A stretch of 5,152 bases of DNA from Phycisphaerales bacterium (GTDB lineage: Bacteria > Planctomycetota > Phycisphaerae > Tepidisphaerales > Tepidisphaeraceae): positions 1-5,152 of the forward strand of contig JAQGHJ010000630.1 of assembly GCA_028288905.1 (NCBI GenBank). Reading direction: 5' to 3'. The notes under the pieces were generated by a model, which saw nothing but the letters and a program-made list of their open reading frames with translations, ran no database searches and was not told the origin of the DNA. Position numbers and translations under genes: made by a program. Each line of letters starts with the position of its first letter. Within the stretch, counting starts at the first letter, position 1. Below, one piece after another: positions 1 to 5,152 of this stretch.

Positions 1-285
1 GGGGGGCGGCGGCTGCCGCAGCGCTTCGGTCAGCGCGGCCCGTAGGGCGGCGTCCGGACGGGCGACGAGCCGGCGGGCGGCGTCGTCCCGCTCGGCCTGC
101 GTCTTGCCCGTCCTAAGGAGTGTTTGCCGGTCCGCCTCGGCGGCGGCCCGGGCGAGCCCGGCGGCGTCGATCCGCGGCGCCGCCTGGGCGAGGGCCGGCG
201 GGGTGAAGCGCACGAAGGCCGCGGCGACGGCCGCCGCCAGGGCCGCGCCCCGCACCGCCCGCCATGGGTTCGCCGCCGCCGTCAA
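1..285 (-). CDS. Exported Ala/Arg-rich protein, N-terminal part (3' end outside window)
   Basis: Reading the minus strand from TTG at 285-283 gives 95 codons without a stop, reaching the left edge, so only the N-terminus is present. The product starts with a short polar region carrying arginines (R9, R12). A hydrophobic Ala-rich core follows (about residues 13-25), then TPPALA|Q, a good signal peptidase I site after A33, so export is likely. After cleavage the chain is helical and Ala/Arg-rich. It contains a stretch like RDDAARRLVARPDAALRAAL (about 66-85), which resembles HEAT-type helical repeats; this family call is a guess. TTG was chosen because GAGGG lies 9 bases upstream (299-295) and the signal peptide is then well formed. 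GTG at 255-253 is an alternative that would still leave a hydrophobic leader. The ATG at 265-263 is in another frame. The function is unknown. The gene is divergent from the TPR gene. Confidence 0.68.
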   Translation of the reverse strand, partial: MTAAANPWRAVRGAALAAAVAAAFVRFTPPALAQAAPRIDAAGLARAAAEADRQTLLRTGKTQAERDDAARRLVARPDAALRAALTEALRQPPPP

Positions 286-294
286 GTGAATCGA

Positions 295-299
295 CCCTC
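295..299 (-). promoter_or_regulatory. Ribosome binding site supporting the TTG start
   Basis: GAGGG on the minus strand lies 9 bases upstream of the TTG at 285-283. It is the main reason for preferring this non-ATG start. In such GC-rich DNA a five-base purine match can occur by chance. Confidence 0.4.
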
Positions 300-477
300 G
301 TTCGCCGGGCGCGACGCCGGCGCGGCCGTCGGTGTCCGGACCGCCCGCCGCCCCGGGCGGTCGCGAGGACCGAAAGTTACCGCATTTGGGCTCCCGGCAA
401 AAGCGACCTGTTTCGGGGAGCGGGCCGGCCGGCCCGGCACGGGGCCGTTCGCGCCTGTCGGCGGGCCCGATGCCGCC

Positions 478-507
478 TTGCCAGCGGTTCGCCGGCGGGG
501 GTAAAGT
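478..507 (+). promoter_or_regulatory. Candidate sigma70-like promoter for the TPR gene
   Basis: TTGCCA at 478-483 matches the -35 consensus TTGACA at 5 of 6 positions. TAAAGT at 502-507 matches TATAAT at 4 of 6. The spacer is 18 bases. The element lies in the divergent intergenic region and would give a leader of roughly 100 bases before the ATG at 616. The call rests only on the consensus match. Planctomycete promoters are poorly defined, so it is tentative. Confidence 0.35.
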
Positions 508-615
508 ACGCCGCCGCCGCCGCGCGGCCCCGCGACCCGCGACGCGTGGTCCGTGTGTTGTGCGACCCCGCCGTCGCGCGGCGTTTCTGGCGGTACCCAA
601 CCCCGGTTCACCCCC

Positions 616-1989
616 ATGCACGACTGGGACGACGCCGAGCGGAGGGCCGAGCGGGCCCAGGAGCTGTTCGACCAGCGGCGCTGGAGCGAGGCCCTGGACG
701 AGCTGCGGGCGGCGGCCGCCATCAACCCGTACAACGCCGGGTGGCACTACCACGCCGGGCTGGCCCTGGACGAGATGGGCCGACACCCCGAGGCCGCCGA
801 CGCGTACCGCCGGGCGCTGGAGGTCGAGCCGAACGACCTGCGGGCGATGACCCGGCTCGGGGCCGCTCTCCGCCGGGCCGGCGACCCGGCCGCGGCGATC
901 GCGACGTTCGAGCGGGTCGAGGCGATTGACGCCGACTATGAGCCGGCCTACTGCCACCGCATCCCGGCGTACGCCGACCTCGGGGACCACGACCGGGCCG
1001 AGGAGATGTTCTACCTCGCCCGCCAGGTCCGGGACGAGTGCCCGGACTGCTACCACCACCTCGGGGCGAGCCTGCTGGACCGCGGGCTGCTCGACAAGGC
1101 CGTCTGGTGCTTCCGTCGGGCCCGGGATTTGGACGCCGACTACCCGCAGATCGACCTGCGGCTTGCCGGTGCCCTGTGGCGGCGGGGCGACCGGGAGGCG
1201 GCCCGCCGACACTTCCTGAGCGCGCTGCGGCGGGACCCGGGCGACACGGCCGCCCTGATCGACTTCGGCGAGCTGCTGGTGGAGCTCGGGCGGGTCGAGG
1301 AGGCGGGCGAAAAGTTCCGCCGGGCGATCGAGCTCGCCCCGGACCGCCCGGCCGGGCACTTCCACCTCGGGCTGTGGCTGGCGAGGAACGGCGGGGCGGT
1401 CGGGCTGCTCGGCGGGCAGGCCGCCGCGGCCGAGCGGGCGATGGACGCGTTCCGCCGGGCCCTGACGTTGGACCCAACATTCCCCGTCGCCCACCTGCGG
1501 CTGGCCGCCCTGCACCACGCCCGCGGCGAGCGGGCGCTGGCCCGCCGGCACCTGCGGGCCGAGGTGCTGCTCCGCCCCCGCGACCCGCGGGTGCTGCTGG
1601 AGCTGAGCAACCTGCTGGTCGACACCGGCCTGGCCCGGACGGCCGTCGCCTGCCTCAAGCGTCTCGTCGCCGCCGATCCCGGGCACGCCCAGGGGTGGCA
1701 GAACCTGGCCGTCGCCCAGTTCCTGTCCGACCGGTTCGACGACGGCATCGCCAGTTGCCAGCGGTGCCTGGCGGCCGACCCGAAGAACGTGATGGCCGTC
1801 TACAACCTCGCCCTCGCCCACGAGCGGCTCGGCCGGTACGAGGACGCCGCCCGCTGGATCGCCGACGGCCTGCGGCTGGCCCCGCGCGACGCGTCGCTCC
1901 AGCAGTTGGAATTACGGGTGCGGGTGCTGCGGTGGAAGGAGCGGCTGGGGCGGGTGGTGCGGCGGGTCGTGCGGCGGCCGACGCGGTAA
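616..1989 (+). CDS. Tetratricopeptide (TPR) repeat protein, twelve repeats
   Basis: The 457-residue protein is nearly all TPR. Units of 34 residues run at about 7-40, 41-74, 75-108, 109-142, 143-176, 177-210, 211-244, 245-289, 290-323, 324-357, 358-391 and 392-425. Most end in the typical A-x-x-L-x-P or A-x-x-x-D-P pattern, for example RRALEVEPND and RRAIELAPDR. Unit 8 is about 11 residues too long, with a Gly-rich insertion near 260-270. A basic tail (426-457, ending RRVVRRPTR) follows. There is no signal peptide or membrane segment, so it is probably a cytoplasmic protein-binding scaffold; its partner is unknown. A CPDCYHH motif (142-148) bridges units 4 and 5. The ATG at 616 was chosen because the repeats begin directly after it. 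The frame extends upstream to GTG at 553, but those 21 residues look non-coding. No clear Shine-Dalgarno sequence precedes the ATG. The family is certain, the cellular role is not. Confidence 0.93.
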   Translation: MHDWDDAERRAERAQELFDQRRWSEALDELRAAAAINPYNAGWHYHAGLALDEMGRHPEAADAYRRALEVEPNDLRAMTRLGAALRRAGDPAAAIATFERVEAIDADYEPAYCHRIPAYADLGDHDRAEEMFYLARQVRDECPDCYHHLGASLLDRGLLDKAVWCFRRARDLDADYPQIDLRLAGALWRRGDREAARRHFLSALRRDPGDTAALIDFGELLVELGRVEEAGEKFRRAIELAPDRPAGHFHLGLWLARNGGAVGLLGGQAAAAERAMDAFRRALTLDPTFPVAHLRLAALHHARGERALARRHLRAEVLLRPRDPRVLLELSNLLVDTGLARTAVACLKRLVAADPGHAQGWQNLAVAQFLSDRFDDGIASCQRCLAADPKNVMAVYNLALAHERLGRYEDAARWIADGLRLAPRDASLQQLELRVRVLRWKERLGRVVRRVVRRPTR

Positions 1990-2029
1990 CGGTCATTTTT
2001 TAACGAAGACGGCCCGCGTCAGGTTTGCT
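1990..2029. other. TPR-gene downstream spacer with a T-run
   Basis: These 40 bases follow the TAA of the TPR gene and contain six consecutive T (1995-2000) plus another T at 2001. I found no convincing GC-rich stem immediately before the T-run; the best is a four-base GTCG/CGAC pair overlapping the end of the gene. It is therefore not called as an intrinsic terminator. Confidence 0.3.
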
Positions 2030-2050
2030 GTAGGGCCGGCTGTGCCGGCC
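2030..2050 (+). repeat. REP unit, left copy
   Basis: GTAG head at 2030-2033, then a 7-bp stem (2034-2040 with 2044-2050) closed by a TGT loop. The sequence is identical to the right copy read on the other strand. On its own it can form a compact GC-only hairpin. Confidence 0.65.
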
Positions 2051-2093
2051 GTCGAGCGGGTGGTGCGACGACGTCCCCGCGTACCAGCCCGTC

Positions 2094-2114
2094 GGCCGGC
2101 ACAGCCGGCCCTAC
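2094..2114 (-). repeat. REP unit, right copy
   Basis: Read on the minus strand this starts with GTAG (2114-2111), followed by the same 7-bp stem (2110-2104 with 2100-2094) around a TGT loop. It has no mismatch to the left copy over 21 bases, which suggests recent spread or selection on the sequence. Confidence 0.65.
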
Positions 2115-2134
2115 GATCGGCTATCGGTCGCAAC

Positions 2135-2139
2135 AGGAG
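2135..2139 (+). promoter_or_regulatory. Shine-Dalgarno for the DUF4058 gene
   Basis: AGGAG lies 5 bases upstream of the ATG at 2145. It is the best ribosome binding site in the window and fixes the start. It lies 20 bases beyond the right REP unit, so a folded REP hairpin would sit just upstream of it in the mRNA. Confidence 0.7.
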
Positions 2140-2144
2140 CCACC

Positions 2145-2966
2145 ATGCCGTCCCCGTTCCCGGGAATGGACCCGTACCTGGAGAACCCGGCCGTCTGGCC
2201 CGCCGTTCACGGTCAGCTCATTTACGGTGCCGCCGGCCTGCTGTCCGATCAACTGTTGCCCCACTACGTGGTCCGACCCGACCTCCGCGTGTACGTGTCG
2301 GACGAGGACGACCCGGGCCGAAAGGTGATTGTCCTGGACGTCCGGATCACGCTGCCCGCCGGCAAGGGGCCGGCGAGGCGACCCACGCGGCGTCCGATCT
2401 CGTCCCGGCTGGTTACCGCCGTCGGTGTCGGGGTGGTCGAGCCGATCGAGGTGACCGTGCTCGTGGACGAGGAGGTCACGGAGACCCGGCTGCTCGTCCG
2501 CAGCACCACGACGCGCGAAGTCGTGACGGTCATCGAGATCCTGAGCCCGGCGAACAAGGTGCTGGCCGCCCGCGGGCGGGACGCGTACTTGGAGAAGCGG
2601 CGGCAGGTGCTGTCGTCCGCCAGTCACTTCGTCGAGATCGACCTGCTGCGGGCCGGCGAGCGGTTCAGCCGATCGCTGCGACTGCCGCCGCACGATTACC
2701 TGATCCACGTGTCCCGGGCCGAGCGGCGGCCGAAGGCGACGCTCTGGCCGGTCCGCCTCGACCAGCGGCTGCCGGTCATTCCGATCCCGGTCCTGCCCGG
2801 CGACCCGGACGCGACGCTGGACCTCCAAGGGCTGCTGAACGCGGTCTACGACCGGGCCGGGTACGGCGTGGATGCCGACGTCGACTACTCGAAGGAGCCG
2901 GTCCCCCGGCTGCCGCCGAAGTGGCAGGCGTGGGCGAAGAAGCGGGTGGCGGCGAAGCGGCGGTAA
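2145..2966 (+). CDS. DUF4058 family protein
   Basis: The 273-residue product starts with MPSPFPGMDPYLENPAVWP, the hallmark N-terminus of DUF4058. This family is common in planctomycetes and cyanobacteria and has no established function. Other family features are a beta-rich first half (VIVLDVRITL, 61-70), the core EILSPANK (131-138), a Tyr/Lys/Arg cluster (Y148, K151, R152), HFVEIDLLR (161-169), and a C-terminal tract VPRLPPKWQAWA (253-264). The length is typical, so the gene looks complete. There is no signal peptide or membrane segment. The E-x-L-S-P-x-N-K core followed by a V-E-I-D strand resembles the arrangement in Uma2-type PD-(D/E)XK proteins; that link is inference and no nuclease activity is claimed. 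The chain ends in a basic tail (KKRVAAKRR). The start is supported by AGGAG at 2135-2139. A REP doublet lies just upstream, and the gene downstream is convergent. Confidence 0.94.
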   Translation: MPSPFPGMDPYLENPAVWPAVHGQLIYGAAGLLSDQLLPHYVVRPDLRVYVSDEDDPGRKVIVLDVRITLPAGKGPARRPTRRPISSRLVTAVGVGVVEPIEVTVLVDEEVTETRLLVRSTTTREVVTVIEILSPANKVLAARGRDAYLEKRRQVLSSASHFVEIDLLRAGERFSRSLRLPPHDYLIHVSRAERRPKATLWPVRLDQRLPVIPIPVLPGDPDATLDLQGLLNAVYDRAGYGVDADVDYSKEPVPRLPPKWQAWAKKRVAAKRR

Positions 2967-3012
2967 TCGACAATCGAGGTGGGACCGGATCGCGGCTGGC
3001 ATTCAATCCGAC
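2967..3012. other. Convergent spacer
   Basis: These 46 bases separate the stops of the DUF4058 gene and the leftward small gene. A five-base CGGAT/ATCCG inverted repeat is present, but the loop is long and no T-run follows on either strand, so no terminator is called. Confidence 0.35.
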
Positions 3013-3549
3013 CTACGGTGTAGTCGAACTGATCGGGAGCCCTTCGACCGTATAATACTCGTCGTCCGACACACGTACATGCCCGACCCAGTGAATCCGG
3101 AGTTGCTGCCCAGTGATGGGGTGCGCGATCTGCACTTTGCCCTCTTCCACAACCATTACGCTTGTCGATGCGCAAAGAAGGCATCGCGGAGGGCCACGGC
3201 GCAGGAGGCGCCACGTCCGAGTCTGCGTCGCGCGGGTCACGGCTTTATAGGCAAACTCGTCCCAGAACTCCGCGTCATCGTCTCGCCACGGCAGGTTCCC
3301 CTCCTGCGGCAACCAAGACCGATACCCCGCTCCCCCGGAACGGGCGGCGTTCAGTTCCTCGTCGATCTCTGGCAATGACGGAACTCGCTCGGCCGCGACG
3401 AACGCCCGACAATTATTGCACCACGCCGGTGCCTCGGGCACGGGACAATGCTCGCCATTGGGAAGCTGGTAGTCGCGGAACCCGCCGCCCATCAGGAAGC
3501 CGCCGATCTCTGCCCCGTCCTCGGTTTGTACGACGTACTCGTATGCCAT
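3013..3549 (-). CDS. Hypothetical protein with two CxxC pairs (possible zinc-binding)
   Basis: The 178-residue product has no function I can name. It begins MAYEYVVQTEDGAEIGG, a beta-strand-like opening. Cys residues at 35, 44 and 47 (within APAWCNNCRAFV) and at 123 and 126 (PPRCLLCAS) form two CxxC pairs 75 residues apart, as in proteins where two knuckles join into one zinc ribbon. An acidic helical segment (SLPEIDEELNAAR, 58-70) and a Trp-rich stretch (79-113) lie between them. The C-terminus contains AHPITGQQL (142-150) and EYYTVEGLP (164-172). There is no signal peptide or membrane segment. Its ATG lies 40 bases after the stop of the phosphatase gene on the same strand, so co-transcription is likely. 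GGGGGA (3559-3554), 4 bases upstream, may be the ribosome binding site. By hand count, GC over 3061-3300 is about 63 percent, against about 80 percent over 4561-4620 in the phosphatase gene. Its codons are also more mixed. Confidence 0.82.
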   Translation of the reverse strand: MAYEYVVQTEDGAEIGGFLMGGGFRDYQLPNGEHCPVPEAPAWCNNCRAFVAAERVPSLPEIDEELNAARSGGAGYRSWLPQEGNLPWRDDDAEFWDEFAYKAVTRATQTRTWRLLRRGPPRCLLCASTSVMVVEEGKVQIAHPITGQQLRIHWVGHVRVSDDEYYTVEGLPISSTTP

Positions 3550-3553
3550 CGCG

Positions 3554-3559
3554 TCCCCC
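3554..3559 (-). promoter_or_regulatory. Possible ribosome binding site of the two-CxxC gene
   Basis: GGGGGA on the minus strand lies 4 bases upstream of the ATG at 3549-3547. The spacing is a little short, and the 40-base gap to the preceding gene leaves no better candidate. Confidence 0.35.
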
Positions 3560-3589
3560 GCAAGGCCCGCGTCAAAGTCGTGCCGGCCC

Positions 3590-5152
3590 TCACACCACCC
3601 GCGCCACGATCATCGTGATGTCGTCCGTCCGCCGCGCCATCCCGACGAACTTCCGCAGGTTCCACAGCACGTTCTGGGCGATCGCCTCGGCCGTCTCCCC
3701 GCCCTGGGCTAGAGCCTCGATCACCCGCTGGCGGCCGAACGCCTCGTCCTCGAAGTTCCGGCCGTCGGCGACGCCGTCGGTGTACAGCAGCAGCACGTCG
3801 CCGGCCTTGAGGTCGACGACCGCCTGGACGTACGGCTCGTCGGGGTCGACGCCGAGCACCATGTTGTCGGCCGACAGCTCGCTGACCGCCCCGTCCCGCA
3901 GCAGCAGGGCCGGCGGGTGGCCGGCGTTGCAATACGTGAACCGGCGGTTTCGGGCGTCTAGCACGCCGTACAGCAGCGTCACGAACTCGCCCGGCCGCAC
4001 GTCCCGGCAGGCCATCACGTTCAGCCGGCGGACGACCTCGTACAAGTAGTAGACGTTGTCTACCTGGGCCCGCAGGTACGCCCGGACCATCGCCATGGTC
4101 AGGCTGGCCGGCACGCCCTTGCCGCTGACGTCGGCGATCGCCAGCCCGAGGTTGTCACCCGGCAGGGTGATGAAGTCGAAGAAGTCCCCGCCGAGCGTGT
4201 AGCACGGGACGTACGCGCTGGCCAGGTCGAGCCCCGGGACGCTCGGCGGGGTCTGCGGGATCATCCGCTGCTGGACGTCGCCGGCCATCCGGACTTGCAG
4301 TTCCAGGGCCTCGGCCTGCTCGGCCTCCTCGATCAGGCGGGTGTTCTCGATCGCCGCCGCCGCCTGGGCCGCCACCGCCTTGAGCAGGTCGATCCGCAGC
4401 GGGCTGAACCGCTGCTCGTGGTCGGTGTACACCCGCAGCGCGCCGATCGTCCGGCCCTTGTACCGCATGCCGACGCTGAGCATCGACACGATGCCCTCGC
4501 GGGCCGACTCCTGCGGGTACACCGACCGCGGGTCCGTCTGGAGGTTCGGGACGTACGCGAACCCGTCCGCGCCCATCGCCTCGCGGTCGACCTCGGCCCG
4601 GCTCAGCCGGACCGGGCCCTTGTTCAGGTACTCGGGCGACAGGTTGTACGTCGCCTTGACGACCAGTTCGTCCCGCTCGGCGTCGATCAGCCGGATGCTC
4701 GACGCCTTCGCCTCCATCACCTCGGCCACGAACCGGGCCGCCCGGGTGAGCACCTTCTGCAGGTTCCGGCTCTCGGCCAGCATCATCGTGATGCTGTAGA
4801 CGGCCGTGATCTCGTGGATCCGCTGGCGGAGCTGGTACTCCTGGAAGCAGAGCCGGGCGATCGCGTTGGCCAGCAGGAACAGGAATTGGATGGCGGCGGC
4901 CTGGTTCCCGCCGGGCTGCTGGGTTCCTCGACCGCGGCCGAGGGCGGTGGCGAGTTGGCGGACCTGCTTCGGGTCGAGCCCGAACCGGTCGGCCAGGCGG
5001 GCGATCTTGGCGTCGTCCACGTCCGCCCGCGGGTTCGGCCCGCCGCCGGCGCTCATCCGGATCGTCCCGACCCGCTGCCCGGCGACGAGGATCGGGGCGA
5101 CGTACTCCGCCCCGGCCCGCCGCGGCTGGGGCGGGGCGGCCGTGTCCCACTC
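3590..5152 (-). CDS. PocR-like/GAF/SpoIIE (PP2C) serine phosphatase, 5' end outside window
   Basis: The 520 visible residues are numbered from the right edge. Residues 1-75 look like the end of a PocR-type ligand-sensing domain: EYVAPILVAGQRVGTIRM, then a helical KIARLADRFGLDPKQVRQLA. A helical linker follows (about 86-115), then a GAF domain (about 116-272; MLSVGMRYKGRTIGALRVY at 224-242). Next comes a signalling helix, and the SpoIIE/PP2C domain fills 287-520. Phosphatase motifs are complete: GGDFFDF (321-327), ADVSGKG (340-346), NAGHPP (409-414), TDGVAD (458-463) and DDIT (510-513). They include the aspartates that bind Mn/Mg in this family. Such RsbU-like enzymes dephosphorylate STAS anti-anti-sigma proteins, with sensor domains setting activity; the target here is unknown. 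The ATG at 5056-5054 is probably internal, because the frame is open for 32 codons upstream and those residues continue the domain. No membrane segment is seen. The gene leads a likely two-gene operon with the two-CxxC gene. Confidence 0.93.
   Translation of the reverse strand, partial: EWDTAAPPQPRRAGAEYVAPILVAGQRVGTIRMSAGGGPNPRADVDDAKIARLADRFGLDPKQVRQLATALGRGRGTQQPGGNQAAAIQFLFLLANAIARLCFQEYQLRQRIHEITAVYSITMMLAESRNLQKVLTRAARFVAEVMEAKASSIRLIDAERDELVVKATYNLSPEYLNKGPVRLSRAEVDREAMGADGFAYVPNLQTDPRSVYPQESAREGIVSMLSVGMRYKGRTIGALRVYTDHEQRFSPLRIDLLKAVAAQAAAAIENTRLIEEAEQAEALELQVRMAGDVQQRMIPQTPPSVPGLDLASAYVPCYTLGGDFFDFITLPGDNLGLAIADVSGKGVPASLTMAMVRAYLRAQVDNVYYLYEVVRRLNVMACRDVRPGEFVTLLYGVLDARNRRFTYCNAGHPPALLLRDGAVSELSADNMVLGVDPDEPYVQAVVDLKAGDVLLLYTDGVADGRNFEDEAFGRQRVIEALAQGGETAEAIAQNVLWNLRKFVGMARRTDDITMIVARVV

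Larger units (their letters stand above)
286..615. other. Divergent intergenic region (330 bases)
   Basis: This region separates the leftward exported-protein gene from the rightward TPR gene. Several frames stay open here on both strands, but they have no recognisable protein motifs and no continuity with either gene. They are best explained by stop-codon scarcity at high GC. A relatively AT-rich patch at about 370-415 could hold the leftward promoter, although the best hexamers I can pair there (TTGCCG and TAACTT on the minus strand, 15 apart) are weak. A better rightward promoter candidate lies at 478-507. I see no tRNA, riboswitch or terminator. Confidence 0.6.
2030..2114. repeat. REP doublet (REPIN/BIME-like element)
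   Basis: Two identical 21-base units face each other: 2030-2050 on plus and 2094-2114 on minus. Each consists of the tetranucleotide GTAG followed by the palindrome GGCCGGC-TGT-GCCGGCC. The arms pair perfectly over 22 bp when 2051/2093 is included. The centre continues the fold: CGGGTGGT (2057-2064) pairs with ACCA and CCCG (2083-2086, 2088-2091) around one bulged G. Almost the whole 85-base element can therefore form one long hairpin. A GTAG head plus a short palindrome, with two copies inverted, is the known layout of REP sequences mobilised by RAYT (TnpA-REP) transposases. Assigning this element to that class is inference, since no transposase or second copy is in the window. It lies 40 bases after the TPR stop and 30 bases before the DUF4058 start. 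It may also act as an mRNA-stabilising or attenuating hairpin. Confidence 0.68.

Noticed and set aside
422..436. GGCCGGCC palindromic run in the divergent region
   Set aside because: It lacks the GTAG head and the TGT loop of the REP units. Short GC palindromes are expected at this base composition.
553..615. GTG at 553 as start of the TPR gene
   Set aside because: The 21 added residues do not resemble TPR or a signal peptide, and no ribosome binding site precedes the GTG. The ATG at 616 lies directly before the first repeat.
104..929. Several open frames on plus (104-289, 124-504, 264-929, 332-850) and on minus (282-734)
   Set aside because: They are rich in Arg, Pro, Ala and Gly without recognisable motifs. 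They overlap the signal-peptide gene or the TPR gene in other frames, as expected when stop codons are rare at high GC.
722..1996. Long antisense and alternate frames across the TPR gene
   Set aside because: They have low-complexity Arg/Pro/Gly composition, while the plus-strand frame shows twelve regular TPR units.
1967..2001. Intrinsic terminator after the TPR gene
   Set aside because: A T-run is present, but the only stem before it is four base pairs and is not adjacent to the T-run.
2042..3055. Plus-strand frame of 337 residues and minus-strand frame 2121-3002 overlapping the DUF4058 gene
   Set aside because: Both are shadows of the DUF4058 frame, which carries the family signature and has a Shine-Dalgarno sequence.
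3051..3056. Perfect TATAAT on the plus strand
   Set aside because: It lies inside the 3' end of the two-CxxC gene. No good -35 hexamer lies at 16-18 bases, and there is no rightward gene downstream to serve.
3162..4049. Plus-strand frame of 295 residues
   Set aside because: It is antisense to two supported minus-strand genes, has no domain motifs, and has Ser/Arg/Pro-rich composition.
5054..5056. ATG as the true start of the phosphatase gene
   Set aside because: The frame is open to the window edge, and the upstream residues form a continuous sensor-domain-like sequence. The ATG encodes a methionine inside a predicted strand.

Overview
The window is very GC-rich and shows no mobile genes, tRNA or rRNA. 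The gene content (a DUF4058 protein, a long cytoplasmic TPR protein, a PP2C/SpoIIE phosphatase with stacked sensor domains, and a small two-CxxC hypothetical protein) suggests a planctomycete, most likely of the Gemmataceae. This is a judgement from gene content and composition; no marker gene is present.

Layout, left to right. (1) Positions 1-285, minus strand: the 5' part of a gene for an exported Ala/Arg-rich protein. It starts at TTG, begins with a signal peptide, and runs off the left edge. (2) 286-615: a 330-base divergent intergenic region with one plausible sigma70-like promoter facing right. (3) 616-1989, plus: a 457-residue protein made almost entirely of twelve TPR units. (4) 1990-2144: an intergenic region holding an 85-bp element. 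It consists of two identical GTAG-headed palindromes in inverted orientation and has the architecture of a REP doublet (REPIN/BIME). (5) 2145-2966, plus: a DUF4058 protein with a strong ribosome binding site. (6) 3013-3549, minus: a small hypothetical protein with two CxxC pairs and clearly lower GC than its neighbours. (7) 3590-5152, minus: a GAF-SpoIIE/PP2C phosphatase. Its reading frame stays open to the right edge, and the extra 32 codons look like the end of a PocR-type sensor domain, so the gene starts outside the window.

Genes 2 and 5 point right and may be co-transcribed across the REP doublet. Genes 6 and 7 point left with a 40-base gap and probably form an operon, the phosphatase first. 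The phosphatase is the type that acts on anti-anti-sigma (STAS) proteins in partner-switching regulation, but no STAS protein, anti-sigma kinase or sigma factor is visible here. Nothing ties all the genes into one pathway. No defence system, CRISPR array or new multi-gene system can be supported. The most interesting non-coding signal is the REP doublet.
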